From assembly GCF_000014145.1 (NCBI RefSeq), contig NC_008255.1, positions 3,116,001 through 3,180,000 on the forward strand: a DNA stretch of 64,000 nucleotides. The letters run 5' to 3'. The position numbers and the translations under genes are program-made. The notes under the pieces were generated by a model. The model was not told where the DNA came from. It searched no databases and saw only the letters and a program-made list of their open reading frames with translations. This document shows positions 45,182 through 54,011 of the stretch, one piece after another (positions within the stretch are counted from its first letter, which is position 1; each line of letters begins with the position of its first letter). The DNA comes from Cytophaga hutchinsonii ATCC 33406. Lineage in GTDB: Bacteria > Bacteroidota > Bacteroidia > Cytophagales > Cytophagaceae.

Positions 45182-46422
45182 TGCATAAAAAAACACTTAT
45201 AAGTACATTTGTTGTGCGCTTCATTCTGGCGCTGAATACGTTTGGCATATTCATTCTGTCTTCCAGATACCTCGGGGCAGACGGCAGAGGTACCATAAGT
45301 CTGTTTATTGCAAACGTTACCATTGTTCAATTATTCAGTGAAGTGATTTTTGGTTCGGGCTATATTTATTTTATTCATCAATACAGTAAAAAAGATATTA
45401 TCACGTACGGGTTTATCCTTTCAACACTGGCAGGAATACTCGTTCCGCTGATTTTATATGTTACGGGGCTGCATCCGGCAGGTTTAGTTACTGACCTGAT
45501 CATCAACAGCATCTTATTTGCGTGGGTCAACTGGATCGGCCTGCATTTACGGGCGCACAAAAAATTCGCGTTCTACAATGCCTTCTATTTGTTTTTATCT
45601 GTCTTTCAGCTAACACTGATCTGGCTGATGCTGGAACAAAAAGCTACCATACAGCAATACATCAACGGTCTTCAGATTCATCTGGCTATCTGCTTTGCCG
45701 TTGGGCTATTATTTTTGTGGGCCGTATCTAAACATACAGTACAATCAACGCATGCACCCGTGCATTGGTTTGAACTCATTAAAAAGAGTATCATATCGCA
45801 ATACAGCAACTGGCTTTTCTTTTTAAATACCCGTATCAGTTATTATTTGATTTATGTGTACATAAAAGATAATACTTTATTAGGAATTTATTCGGCGGCA
45901 TCGATTTTAACAGAGGCGGTATGGATCATACCCCTTGCGTTGGCAACACCACTCTACCCGATCATTTCTTCCGACCCCGATAAAGAAAAAACCGTTCAGC
46001 TTACAAATGAATATGCGTATGCTTCTTTTTGGTTAAGCCTTGCCGCCACTGTTCTTTTATTGCTGGTTCCGGAAGCGGTGATGGAATTTGTAATCGGGAA
46101 AGACTTTACCGGACTGCATAGCTTTATTTTAGTATTAGCTGCAGGCACGGTTATTCTATCGTATGCAAAAATCTACTGGAATTATTTTCAGGGAATGGGT
46201 TTATTTAAAATCAATGCGAAAGCAACCTTGATTTCTTTTGTTGTTCCCCTGCTGCTGTTTGTGCCGTTTATTCCGATGCTGGGTGTGTACGGAATCGCAT
46301 TCATGAGCTGCTGCAGCTATCTCGTATACAGTTTTGTATTGATGTATTATTACCACAAAGAAACACACACCAGCTGGAAAGCTTTATTATTACCGGGTTT
46401 CCGCTTGTTTCCAAACGTGTAA
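45181..46422 (+). CDS. Polysaccharide flippase-like membrane protein
   Basis: A 413-residue polytopic protein with about 12 membrane segments, of the oligosaccharide flippase (Wzx/MVF) type. N-terminal FILSSRYLGADGRGTISLFI is the characteristic G-x-x-x-R-G loop. It starts on the last base of the 2-epimerase stop codon (TGATG), so it probably exports a ManNAc-containing glycan. The last 17 codons are duplicated as a decayed fragment at 51863-51914. A six-bp hairpin at 46441-46457 is the only terminator-like element after it. Confidence 0.87.
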   Translation: MHKKTLISTFVVRFILALNTFGIFILSSRYLGADGRGTISLFIANVTIVQLFSEVIFGSGYIYFIHQYSKKDIITYGFILSTLAGILVPLILYVTGLHPAGLVTDLIINSILFAWVNWIGLHLRAHKKFAFYNAFYLFLSVFQLTLIWLMLEQKATIQQYINGLQIHLAICFAVGLLFLWAVSKHTVQSTHAPVHWFELIKKSIISQYSNWLFFLNTRISYYLIYVYIKDNTLLGIYSAASILTEAVWIIPLALATPLYPIISSDPDKEKTVQLTNEYAYASFWLSLAATVLLLLVPEAVMEFVIGKDFTGLHSFILVLAAGTVILSYAKIYWNYFQGMGLFKINAKATLISFVVPLLLFVPFIPMLGVYGIAFMSCCSYLVYSFVLMYYYHKETHTSWKALLLPGFRLFPNV

Positions 46423-46460
46423 ACAGGCTTTCGAAAGATCACTGATGAAAAATCAGTTTA

Positions 46461-48401
46461 TCATTTTATTACCTGAATCCAGCCGGTATATTTCTTTCTC
46501 AAAACAGAATCAGTTATCTGATAGTAATATAATCCGGCATCTAAACCTTCTGCATTCCAGTCATTTTTATAATCGTTGCTTGCATACACCTTACGGCCCC
46601 AGCTGCTGTAAAGAACGATTTCAAGGGTACGGCTTACCGTAGTTTGAATTTCAAAAAAATCATTTTTATGATCTCCGTTTACCGTGATCAGATTCGGGAT
46701 GGTTAACGCACAATCTACAACATGTACCTGAAAGGTATCCGATACCGTATAACACCTGTTCTCTATATCAACCCAGTAGTCACCTTCCTGGTAAATGGTG
46801 CTGTGTACCGCTGCCGTGCCATCATACCAGCGGATTGTATAACCTGCCTGCTCCGGAACGGCAACAATCAATTGCATGCCCGAACAAAGTAATGTATCAC
46901 TGATATGGATGTTTGCAGGCGGGTAGATCATCGAAACGTTAATGGTATCCAGAACTTCGCAGCCCTCAGGTGTGTATGCCTGAATGGAATACATTCCGGC
47001 ATGGTGAATGCGTAACCTATCAGCGGCTGAACCGTTATTCCATTGATACGAATCATACATAGCTGCATGAGACAGCTCAATATCTAAAAATGCATTGCTG
47101 CATAATGCCGTATCTGCTGCCGGAAGGAGGATGGTATCCGGTTTTTCAAATGCAGAAACAGTAATTGTGTCTGTTAAAACTCCGCAGCTATAGGTACCTT
47201 CAAGCCAGTACGTACCGGGTTGGGTAATGCTGATGTGCGCTGCTCCTGCTCCGTTGGACCAGAGATAGGAATCAAAGCGCACCGGTGATGTTAAGGCATA
47301 TTGCGCGGGGATCTTACAAAAAAAGGTATCCTTGCCCAGATCCAATGCGGTATAACGTGGTACAGCATGCAGATAAAAGGTATCACGCAGAATGGTGCAG
47401 CCATTGCTGGCTTCTACGGTATAGCGCCCATTGCCTGCAGCAATAGTGATCTGACGGGCAGTTTCACCGGTAGACCATTTGTAATCTTTTAATCCTTCCG
47501 GAAGTGTTATGGTGAGCGTGCTATCCGCACACAATGTTGTATCTGTAAACGAAACCAGATCCGGTTTCCATTCCTGTACGGAAATATCATCAACAGCATA
47601 TACTGCCCTGCCCAGATTATTATAAAGAGCCTGTGTATGCGCATTGTCTTTGAAATTGCCGATTACCAGCCATTCTTCTCCGCCGCTAGCCGTAAAAACA
47701 CCCGATACTTTCTGATAATTTATTGAATCTGTTAAGATATTCCCGGAGGGATTCGATACCTGAGGGGTAATATCTGTAAACGCTTTATAATGCTCAGATG
47801 TATTAGCACGGTATACACTGTCTGTAGAAAAATACAATCCCAATCCATCTGCACACTGCTTGCCTTGAGAAGTATAATTAAAAAAATTATCGTAAATTGG
47901 TCTGTTCAAAACATAACAAGAAACTTCATAAAGACAATCCCTTTCTAGATGTTTTGTAAGTCTAACTTGGGCATAATCTCGTGTATCTGTATCTGGTCTA
48001 TTGGCTAATTCCCAACTACCAAAAGTTCTGATTAATATATAAGCTTTTCCTGTCCGGGGCATGTACCAATCTGTATTAACACGATTGCCATACTTTGCTT
48101 GCGTTTCTATCCATGTATTGATGATACATTCATTTACATAAAGAGGCGTATTAACACTGAGATAGTTTTCTCTACTAACTGCCCACCAATTTTTAGTCCC
48201 ACTAATAATTTTACCTGGTAATTCAGGTAAACCATGTGTACAACAAGTTGTATAACATGGTGAGTTTGGGTCTTGTGAAATATTTTCACAATTTAAACTT
48301 GTACCGCAAGGCTCATACGCTTCAAAACTTGGATTAGGAACCAGGTTTTGGGCGTGCAGTTTTAACATTATAAAAAAACAATAGAAGATACTGTACCGCA
48401 T
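46461..48401 (-). CDS. Secreted protein with T9SS type B sorting domain (CHU_C), copy A
   Basis: This protein has 646 residues from the preferred start. Signal peptide about 1-18 (MRYSIFYCFFIMLKLHAQ). The next 220 residues, beginning NLVPNPSFEAYEPCG, resemble a jelly-roll binding domain that is cysteine-rich near its start. Several Ig-like repeats of about 80 residues follow (GKDTFFCKIPAQY, TVSAFEKPDTIL, SYQWNNGSA). The C-terminal 80 residues are the gliding-motility-type CHU_C sorting domain (PNLITVNGDHKNDFFEI...YYQITD). An in-frame ATG at 48434 would add 11 residues before the signal peptide. The paralogue at 51953 starts at the same MRYS, so 48401 is chosen. Function: surface-bound or secreted T9SS cargo, possibly polysaccharide-binding. 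Confidence 0.88.
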   Translation of the reverse strand: MRYSIFYCFFIMLKLHAQNLVPNPSFEAYEPCGTSLNCENISQDPNSPCYTTCCTHGLPELPGKIISGTKNWWAVSRENYLSVNTPLYVNECIINTWIETQAKYGNRVNTDWYMPRTGKAYILIRTFGSWELANRPDTDTRDYAQVRLTKHLERDCLYEVSCYVLNRPIYDNFFNYTSQGKQCADGLGLYFSTDSVYRANTSEHYKAFTDITPQVSNPSGNILTDSINYQKVSGVFTASGGEEWLVIGNFKDNAHTQALYNNLGRAVYAVDDISVQEWKPDLVSFTDTTLCADSTLTITLPEGLKDYKWSTGETARQITIAAGNGRYTVEASNGCTILRDTFYLHAVPRYTALDLGKDTFFCKIPAQYALTSPVRFDSYLWSNGAGAAHISITQPGTYWLEGTYSCGVLTDTITVSAFEKPDTILLPAADTALCSNAFLDIELSHAAMYDSYQWNNGSAADRLRIHHAGMYSIQAYTPEGCEVLDTINVSMIYPPANIHISDTLLCSGMQLIVAVPEQAGYTIRWYDGTAAVHSTIYQEGDYWVDIENRCYTVSDTFQVHVVDCALTIPNLITVNGDHKNDFFEIQTTVSRTLEIVLYSSWGRKVYASNDYKNDWNAEGLDAGLYYYQITDSVLRKKYTGWIQVIK

Positions 48402-48409
48402 AGCTGTTA

Positions 48410-48451
48410 AAGATAATCCATTAAGAATAGACATTCTTAATGGATTATCTT
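48410..48451. terminator. Long hairpin between the NHL gene and CHU_C copy A
   Basis: A perfect 19-bp inverted repeat (48410-48428 and 48433-48451, four-base loop AGAC). It lies between the stop of the NHL gene (48474) and the start of the type B protein (48401). There is no real T-run, so it may be a weak terminator or an mRNA-stabilising or processing stem. A copy with the same arms and a different loop exists at 53911-53950. Confidence 0.65.
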
Positions 48452-48473
48452 CTAAATAGATGTTAAAGAATAA

Positions 48474-51400
48474 CTACTTTGTTATAACGAGTTTGCCTGT
48501 TTGGATAGTATTTGTGCCATCAAGTAATTGATACAAATAAATACCGGCAGGAATATTGGTGGTATCAAATGTCATTTCATTTATCCCTGTTGAGGCAGAA
48601 TAAGCATCAACTACCCTAAGTACATTTCCTCCCTGAATATTACTTAATGCACAGGTTACAATTCTTTCTTCTTTTGATAAGAATACCACTGTTGTTAATC
48701 CTTTCGTCGGATTCGGATAGATGTTATTTGCATTGGAAGTACTTTCCAGATTATTCCCTATTCTGAATAAGGCAGGATCTGAATTAAAATAACCTGTTTG
48801 TGATGATGACCCGCACGCATTGGTTACTGTATAGGTTACTTTAAAACAACCTGCATTTGAAAAGAAATAATTTTTAGGTGTGCTTTTCAAATTAAACGAC
48901 ACTGCTGTGATCGTTGACGGATCGCCATTTGTAACTGCAGTGGCTGGCACATTCACAACATTCGCTGTTAAAACGGAACCGGTTGAGCAATCTACTTTGT
49001 CTACTTTGATTTCATAGGTTGCAATATATCCGGTGCTATAATGACCGCTAATACTACCACCGCTGGCACTTAATGTATCGCCAGGCAATGTATTATCAGG
49101 TGAAAAAGCATGCCCATCGCCATCGTTCAATTTAAAATTAGCCGATGCTGCAGAAATTGTACTATTCTGTATAAGCCCAATATAGGTGCTGGACGTACAA
49201 GCATTCTGAGTAAAAAACTGTATTTTAAAATAACCTGTAGCTGACGCAAGATAAGCAGCATCTAATGCCTTCAAATCAATCGTTGAGGGCGGAGCTGATG
49301 CAATTAATCCTGTTGTATAACTATATCCGGAAACAACATTGCCGTTTGCATCAGCTTTGTTGATTGTTATCTGATAGGCTGTCGCCGCGCTGGCAGTATT
49401 TTGCAATACAATAGCAGCACAGGTAAATGTATTTGTGGCAACTGCTGGGCTAACAGGGGTTCCATTAATTTTGAAAGAATGTGTCAATTGAGGTGTACCA
49501 AAGAAATAATCATAATTTTCGCCATCGATCTGGTCCGGTAACATATAAAAATCACCATGTAATAAGCCAACATATTTTGCACTCGATACCGGAATATTTA
49601 CTGCTGTAACTGCGTCTGTCAACGAATTTATTTTTCCCAGAATGCCGCTACTTGTTGTAGTAGAGGTAGAAGGTAAGCCGTCTACTGCATAAATAAAACC
49701 ATCCCTGCCAAGTTCCAGTTCTGTGTACATATAGCTACCGCTTGTTATTTGTATTGGAGTAACTGAACCAGTTAAACCTGTTGCAGGCACTTTATAAATC
49801 CCCCCTAAAGATGTTGGATATGATAAAACAGAAAAATAAATATAATTTTCATCAGGCGAAAATTCAATACCATAATAATAAGCATAAGGTATAGAAATAT
49901 TCTTTTTAATTTCGGTATCTAATAGAACATTATATATATGAATAGATGCTGTACTGCTAGAAATGCCGCCTTCTATCCACGCTAATTTATCACCGTTATC
50001 ATTAAGTTCAAGTACTTTAGTTGCACTAGGAGTTACACTTAAAATACTAGTTTCTGCACTTATTCCGGATGATGATATAGTATATTTTTTTAAGATATAA
50101 TCTCCTATTGCAAAAAGATTTCGTGTATTATCAATAGAATTTAATTTACTTACAGCAAAACTCATAAAATTCCCTCCTGTCATACCAACGACCGTACCAT
50201 TATTTACAATAGTAACGACACCAGCTATAGAAACAGAAACCTTTGCAGATAATAAATACACGCTTTGATGCCATATACTTGAGCCATATTTTAAATAAAG
50301 GATATAAAAATCACGGCATGAACCCGGCACAGGAACAATCGAGATCTCTTTACCTAATGTTCCATAAAAATGTCCTTCTGGCAGTAATGTATAATTAGCT
50401 AACGTCCCAACACTTATGCCTGCGGCATTTCTAATCTCGTCATCTGTAACAGTAAATAATACATTTCCATTTTCATCAAACGCACCATTACTAACGGCAT
50501 ATTCAGATAAAGCTGCAGTATTTGCAAAACCTGCATTGCCATTGCCTGCAAACGTTGATACAATACCAGCAGGAGTTACTTTACGTACCCGATGCGTTTC
50601 GTTATCTGCTTCATACAGATCACCTGAAGCATTTATTGTCAAACCTGTGGGCCATTGAAATTGTGCATTTGCAGCAGGACCATCTGCAAATCCCGGTGTA
50701 CCCGTACCAGCATAAGTACTTACAACTCCTGATGAAGTTATTTTTCGTATTACTCCATTATTTGTATCCGTAACATATAAGTTTGAAAACGCATCTACAA
50801 CAATACCATATGGCCTGTTAAATTGTGCTGTAACACCGGTACCATTCATATAACCTGCAGAACCACTGCCTGCGACCGTACTAACTACTCCAGCAGAAGT
50901 CATTTTACGAATACGATGATTTCGATTGTCAGTTATAAAGAAATTACCGGAAACATCTAATGTTATATTTACTGGTAAATAGAACCTTGCAGCTGTGCCC
51001 GTTCCATCAACGTAACCTGGAGTTGTATTACCTGCAATTGTTGTAACTACTCCTGATGATGTTATCTTTCGTATTAAATTATTACCGCTGTCTGCAACAT
51101 ATAAATTTCCAGAAGCATCTATAGCCATACCGTAAGGATTATTAAACTGGGCGGCAGTGCCTGTTCCATCATTAGAACCAGCAGTACCACTTCCTGCAAA
51201 AGTTATTACGACACCTGCGGGAGTAATTTTACGTATACAATGATTTCCATTATCAGCTATGTAAATATTTTGCGCAGCATCTAATACCACTGCTGCGGGA
51301 AGATTAAAACGTGCAGCAGAACCTGTTGCATCAATTAAACCAGATGTGCCATTACCTGCAATAGTACTTACAATTCCACTTGGATTAACCTTACGAATAG

Positions 51401-51629
51401 AATGATCTTGATAACCAGCTACTATTAAATTACCTGAATTATCAAAAGCTAAACCTGATAATCCATAAAACTCTGCTGTGTTATATGCTGGTAGAAGATC
51501 TGTTGTAGGGGAAGATTCTGTAAAATCAATTTTATAAGGTGGCAAAGCCCAGTAATTCATTTGTCTTTGACCAAAAAGATTTTGCGTTACAAGTAAAAAA
51601 ACAAGCAACCATAAAAGATTTTTTTTCAT
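48474..51629 (-). CDS. Secreted NHL-repeat beta-propeller protein with T9SS type A sorting domain
   Basis: A 1051-residue protein. Signal peptide about 1-20 (ends NLFGQ). Residues about 50-370 contain six NHL repeats of roughly 55 residues, each with the pattern G-x-x-x-D-x-x-G-N-x-Y-x-A-D and ending I-R-K-(I/V/M). This makes a six-bladed propeller. A second, less regular propeller-like region follows (about 390-720), then an Ig-like region and a T9SS type A sorting domain at the C terminus (IYPNPTKGLTTVVF...NTIQTGKLVITK). NHL propellers bind proteins or carbohydrates at the surface. The last 11 codons are duplicated at 53974-54011. Confidence 0.88.
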   Translation of the reverse strand: MKKNLLWLLVFLLVTQNLFGQRQMNYWALPPYKIDFTESSPTTDLLPAYNTAEFYGLSGLAFDNSGNLIVAGYQDHSIRKVNPSGIVSTIAGNGTSGLIDATGSAARFNLPAAVVLDAAQNIYIADNGNHCIRKITPAGVVITFAGSGTAGSNDGTGTAAQFNNPYGMAIDASGNLYVADSGNNLIRKITSSGVVTTIAGNTTPGYVDGTGTAARFYLPVNITLDVSGNFFITDNRNHRIRKMTSAGVVSTVAGSGSAGYMNGTGVTAQFNRPYGIVVDAFSNLYVTDTNNGVIRKITSSGVVSTYAGTGTPGFADGPAANAQFQWPTGLTINASGDLYEADNETHRVRKVTPAGIVSTFAGNGNAGFANTAALSEYAVSNGAFDENGNVLFTVTDDEIRNAAGISVGTLANYTLLPEGHFYGTLGKEISIVPVPGSCRDFYILYLKYGSSIWHQSVYLLSAKVSVSIAGVVTIVNNGTVVGMTGGNFMSFAVSKLNSIDNTRNLFAIGDYILKKYTISSSGISAETSILSVTPSATKVLELNDNGDKLAWIEGGISSSTASIHIYNVLLDTEIKKNISIPYAYYYGIEFSPDENYIYFSVLSYPTSLGGIYKVPATGLTGSVTPIQITSGSYMYTELELGRDGFIYAVDGLPSTSTTTSSGILGKINSLTDAVTAVNIPVSSAKYVGLLHGDFYMLPDQIDGENYDYFFGTPQLTHSFKINGTPVSPAVATNTFTCAAIVLQNTASAATAYQITINKADANGNVVSGYSYTTGLIASAPPSTIDLKALDAAYLASATGYFKIQFFTQNACTSSTYIGLIQNSTISAASANFKLNDGDGHAFSPDNTLPGDTLSASGGSISGHYSTGYIATYEIKVDKVDCSTGSVLTANVVNVPATAVTNGDPSTITAVSFNLKSTPKNYFFSNAGCFKVTYTVTNACGSSSQTGYFNSDPALFRIGNNLESTSNANNIYPNPTKGLTTVVFLSKEERIVTCALSNIQGGNVLRVVDAYSASTGINEMTFDTTNIPAGIYLYQLLDGTNTIQTGKLVITK

Positions 51630-51676
51630 AATATATTAATTTGATTGAAAAGTAAACATAAGCGTTTTAATCAAGA

Positions 51677-51704
51677 GCATTATTTAACTTATGTTAAATA
51701 ATGC
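51677..51704. repeat. 12-bp perfect palindrome upstream of the NHL gene
   Basis: GCATTATTTAAC and its exact complement around TTAT (51677-51688, 51693-51704). It is 48 bases upstream of the NHL start codon. It could be a dimeric operator or a leader stem, but no promoter match is evident beside it. Confidence 0.6.
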
Positions 51705-51781
51705 ATTAAGAGTAAATAAAAAAATTACATCTTTTGTTTTATAATTAAAAACGTAATTATACTTTCAATCCATCCACATCC

Positions 51782-51865
51782 TTAATCCTTGATACACTCC
51801 TTCAATATTTTTTCCTGCTTCTGCCCGTTTATTTCTTTTACTGCATGTACCATGTTCTCTTCCCA
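51782..51865 (-). pseudogene. Decayed C-terminal fragment of a family 4 glycosyltransferase
   Basis: Read on the minus strand, the 28-codon frame WEENMVHAVKEINGQKQ, then EKILKECIKD and stop, matches the C terminus of the intact glycosyltransferase at 54389 (VWKENLVHAAKEINWQQQ, then EKILLGIYQRIKE). After the match a one-base indel shifts the frame, and past it the original continuation is still readable (RIKDVDGL against RIKEENGL). The fragment ends at 51863-51865, exactly where homology to the flippase tail begins. Confidence 0.85.
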
Positions 51866-51914
51866 GCTGGAAATGATGTTGCTGCCGGGTTTCCGCTTGT
51901 TTCCAAAAATGTAA
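51863..51914 (+). pseudogene. Decayed C-terminal fragment of the flippase gene
   Basis: CCAGCTGGAAA through the TAA at 51912-51914 matches the last 17 codons of the flippase gene ending at 46422. It is one base shorter, so the original frame is lost. It is the left end of duplication copy 2. Confidence 0.85.
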
Positions 51915-51952
51915 ACAGGCTATCGAAAGATCACTGATGAAAAATCAGTTTA

Positions 51953-53899
51953 TCATTTTATTACCTGAATCCAGCCGGTGTATTTCTTTCTCAAAACAGA
52001 ATCGGTTATCTGATAGTAATATAATCCGGCATCTAAACCTTCTGCATTCCAGTCATTTTTATAATCGTTGCTTGCATACACCTTACGGCCCCAGCTGCTG
52101 TAAAGAACGATTTCAAGGGTACGGCTTACCGCCGTTTGAATTTCAAAAAAATCATTTTTATGATCTCCGTTTACCGTGATCAGATTCGGGATGGTTAACG
52201 CACAATCTACAACATGTACCTGAAAGGTATCCGATACCGTATAACACCTGTTCTCTATATCAACCCAGTATTCACCTTCCTGGTAAATGGTACTGTGTAC
52301 CGCTGCTGTGCCATCATACCAGCGGATTGTATAACCTGCCTGCTCCGGAACGGACACAATCAATTGCATGCCCGAACAAAGTAATGTATCACTGATATGG
52401 ATGTTTGCAGGCGGGTAGATCATCGAAACGTTAATGGTATCAAGAACTTCGCAGCCCTCAGGTGTGTATGCCTGAATGGAATACATTCCGGCATGGTGAA
52501 TGCGTAACCTGTCAGCGGCTGAACCGTTATTCCATTGATACGAATCATACATAGCTGCATGAGACAGCTCAATATCTAAAAATGCATCGCTGCACAATAC
52601 CGTATCTGCTGCCGGAAGGAGGATGGTATCCGGTTTTTCAAATGCAGAAACAGTAATTGTGTCTGTTAAAACTCCGCAGCTATAGGTACCTTCAAGCCAG
52701 TACGTATCAGCTTTAGTAATGCTGATGTGAGCTGCTGCTGCTCCGTTGGACCAGAGATAGGAATCAAAGCGCACCGGTGATGTTAAGGCATATTGCGCGG
52801 GGATCTTACAAAAAAAGGTATCCTTGCCCAGATCCAATGCGGTATAACGTGGTACAGCATGCAGATAAAAGGTATCACGCAGAATGGTGCAGCCATTGCT
52901 GGCTTCTACGGTATAGCGCCCATTGCCTGCAGCAATAGTGATCTGACGGGCAGTTTCACCGGTAGACCATTTATACTCTTTTAATCCTTCCGGAAGTGTT
53001 ATGGTGAGCGTGCTATCCGCACACAATGTTGTATCTGTAAACGAAACCAGATCCGGCTTCCATTCCTGTACGGAAATATCATCAACAGCATATACGGCTT
53101 TATCTAAATAATTATAAACAGCCTGTGTATGTGCATTGTCTTTGAAGTTGCCGATTACCAGCCATTCTTCTCCGCCGCTAGCCGTAAAAACACCGGATAT
53201 CTTTTTATAGTTTACAGTATCTGTAAGCAGGTGTCCTGCCGGGTTGGATACCTGGGGAATAATATCTGTAAGTGCCCGATATTGACCGGATTCATAATGC
53301 CGGTAAACACTGTCTTTAGAAAAATATAAACCAAACCCATCTGCCTGCTGCGTTCCTTGAGAAAGAGAAGAAGGAAAATCATTGTAGCCGTGTTGATTTA
53401 AAACATAGCAGGATGCCTCATAGCTGCACCCTGCCTGTAGAGGCACTGTAAGCCTTACCTGGGCATAATCGCGTGTATTTGTGGTATCCTGCGGATTAGA
53501 TATATCCCAGCCTCCATACGTCCTTATCAGAATATACGCATTTCCAGTACGAGGCCTATACCAATCGGTATTTACATGCTTACCAGTGCTTGCCTGTTCT
53601 TCTATCCAGTTATTGATAATACACCCACTGATATACACAGGTGTACCACCATTAATATAATTAACTCGGCTTACTGCCCACCAGTTTTTTGTTCCACTAA
53701 TAGTATGATCCGGAGACTCAGGTAAACCACTTGAGCAACATGTTGAATAGCAAGGAGCATCAGCATTTGGTGTCAGATTTTTGCAGGTTATTTCCGTACC
53801 GCATAGCGCATATGCTTCAAAACTGGCATTAGGAACCAGGTTTTGGGCGTGCAGTTTTAACATTATAAAAAAACAATAGAAGAAGATACTGTACCGCAT
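51953..53899 (-). CDS. Secreted protein with T9SS type B sorting domain (CHU_C), copy B
   Basis: A 648-residue paralogue of the protein at 46461. The signal peptide (MRYSIFFYCFFIMLKLHAQ) and the C-terminal 420 or so residues (Ig-like repeats plus CHU_C sorting domain) are nearly identical to copy A. The N-terminal 220-residue jelly-roll-like domain differs at many positions (for example EITCKNLTPNADAPCYSTCC against SLNCENISQDPNSPCYTTCC). The cysteines and overall motif order are preserved. It is presumably another surface-bound T9SS cargo with changed binding specificity. Confidence 0.88.
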   Translation of the reverse strand: MRYSIFFYCFFIMLKLHAQNLVPNASFEAYALCGTEITCKNLTPNADAPCYSTCCSSGLPESPDHTISGTKNWWAVSRVNYINGGTPVYISGCIINNWIEEQASTGKHVNTDWYRPRTGNAYILIRTYGGWDISNPQDTTNTRDYAQVRLTVPLQAGCSYEASCYVLNQHGYNDFPSSLSQGTQQADGFGLYFSKDSVYRHYESGQYRALTDIIPQVSNPAGHLLTDTVNYKKISGVFTASGGEEWLVIGNFKDNAHTQAVYNYLDKAVYAVDDISVQEWKPDLVSFTDTTLCADSTLTITLPEGLKEYKWSTGETARQITIAAGNGRYTVEASNGCTILRDTFYLHAVPRYTALDLGKDTFFCKIPAQYALTSPVRFDSYLWSNGAAAAHISITKADTYWLEGTYSCGVLTDTITVSAFEKPDTILLPAADTVLCSDAFLDIELSHAAMYDSYQWNNGSAADRLRIHHAGMYSIQAYTPEGCEVLDTINVSMIYPPANIHISDTLLCSGMQLIVSVPEQAGYTIRWYDGTAAVHSTIYQEGEYWVDIENRCYTVSDTFQVHVVDCALTIPNLITVNGDHKNDFFEIQTAVSRTLEIVLYSSWGRKVYASNDYKNDWNAEGLDAGLYYYQITDSVLRKKYTGWIQVIK

Positions 53900-53910
53900 A
53901 GCTGTTAAAT

Positions 53911-53950
53911 AGATAATCCATTAAGAATGCCTATTCTTAATGGATTATCT
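53911..53950. terminator. Long hairpin upstream of CHU_C copy B
   Basis: An 18-bp inverted repeat (53911-53928 and 53933-53950, loop GCCT) matching the hairpin at 48410-48451 in the arms but with a different loop. It lies just upstream of the copy B start codon at 53899. Confidence 0.6.
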
Positions 53951-53973
53951 TCTAAATAGATGTTAAAGAATAA

Positions 53974-54011
53974 CTACTTTGTTATAACGCGTTTGCCTGT
54001 TTGGATAGTAT
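53974..54011 (-). pseudogene. Last 11 codons of a deleted second NHL-type gene
   Basis: On the minus strand this encodes TIQTGKRVITK and a stop, against TIQTGKLVITK in the intact NHL gene. No homology to the NHL gene exists beyond 54011, so a large deletion removed the rest of the copy. Confidence 0.85.

Larger units (their letters stand above)
46370..48511. repeat. Segmental duplication, copy 1
   Basis: This block is repeated at 51863-54011. It covers the last 17 codons of the flippase gene, the spacer, the whole type B secreted protein gene, its leader hairpin, and the last 12 codons or so of the NHL gene. Identity is very high at the left (nearly every base for more than 1 kb), much lower around 47700-48340, and high again at the right end. 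The two copies begin 5493 bases apart. Confidence 0.9.
51863..54011. repeat. Segmental duplication, copy 2
   Basis: This block is homologous to 46370-48511. Left end: flippase tail fused to a glycosyltransferase tail, with a shared CCA at the junction. Right end: the last 11 codons and stop of the NHL gene (TIQTGKRVITK against TIQTGKLVITK). There homology stops at 54011 and unrelated sequence begins. Confidence 0.9.

Noticed and set aside
46441-46457. A six-bp hairpin after the flippase gene as a terminator
   Set aside because: The stem is short and has only a weak T-run. It is copied in the duplication but is not enough for a call.
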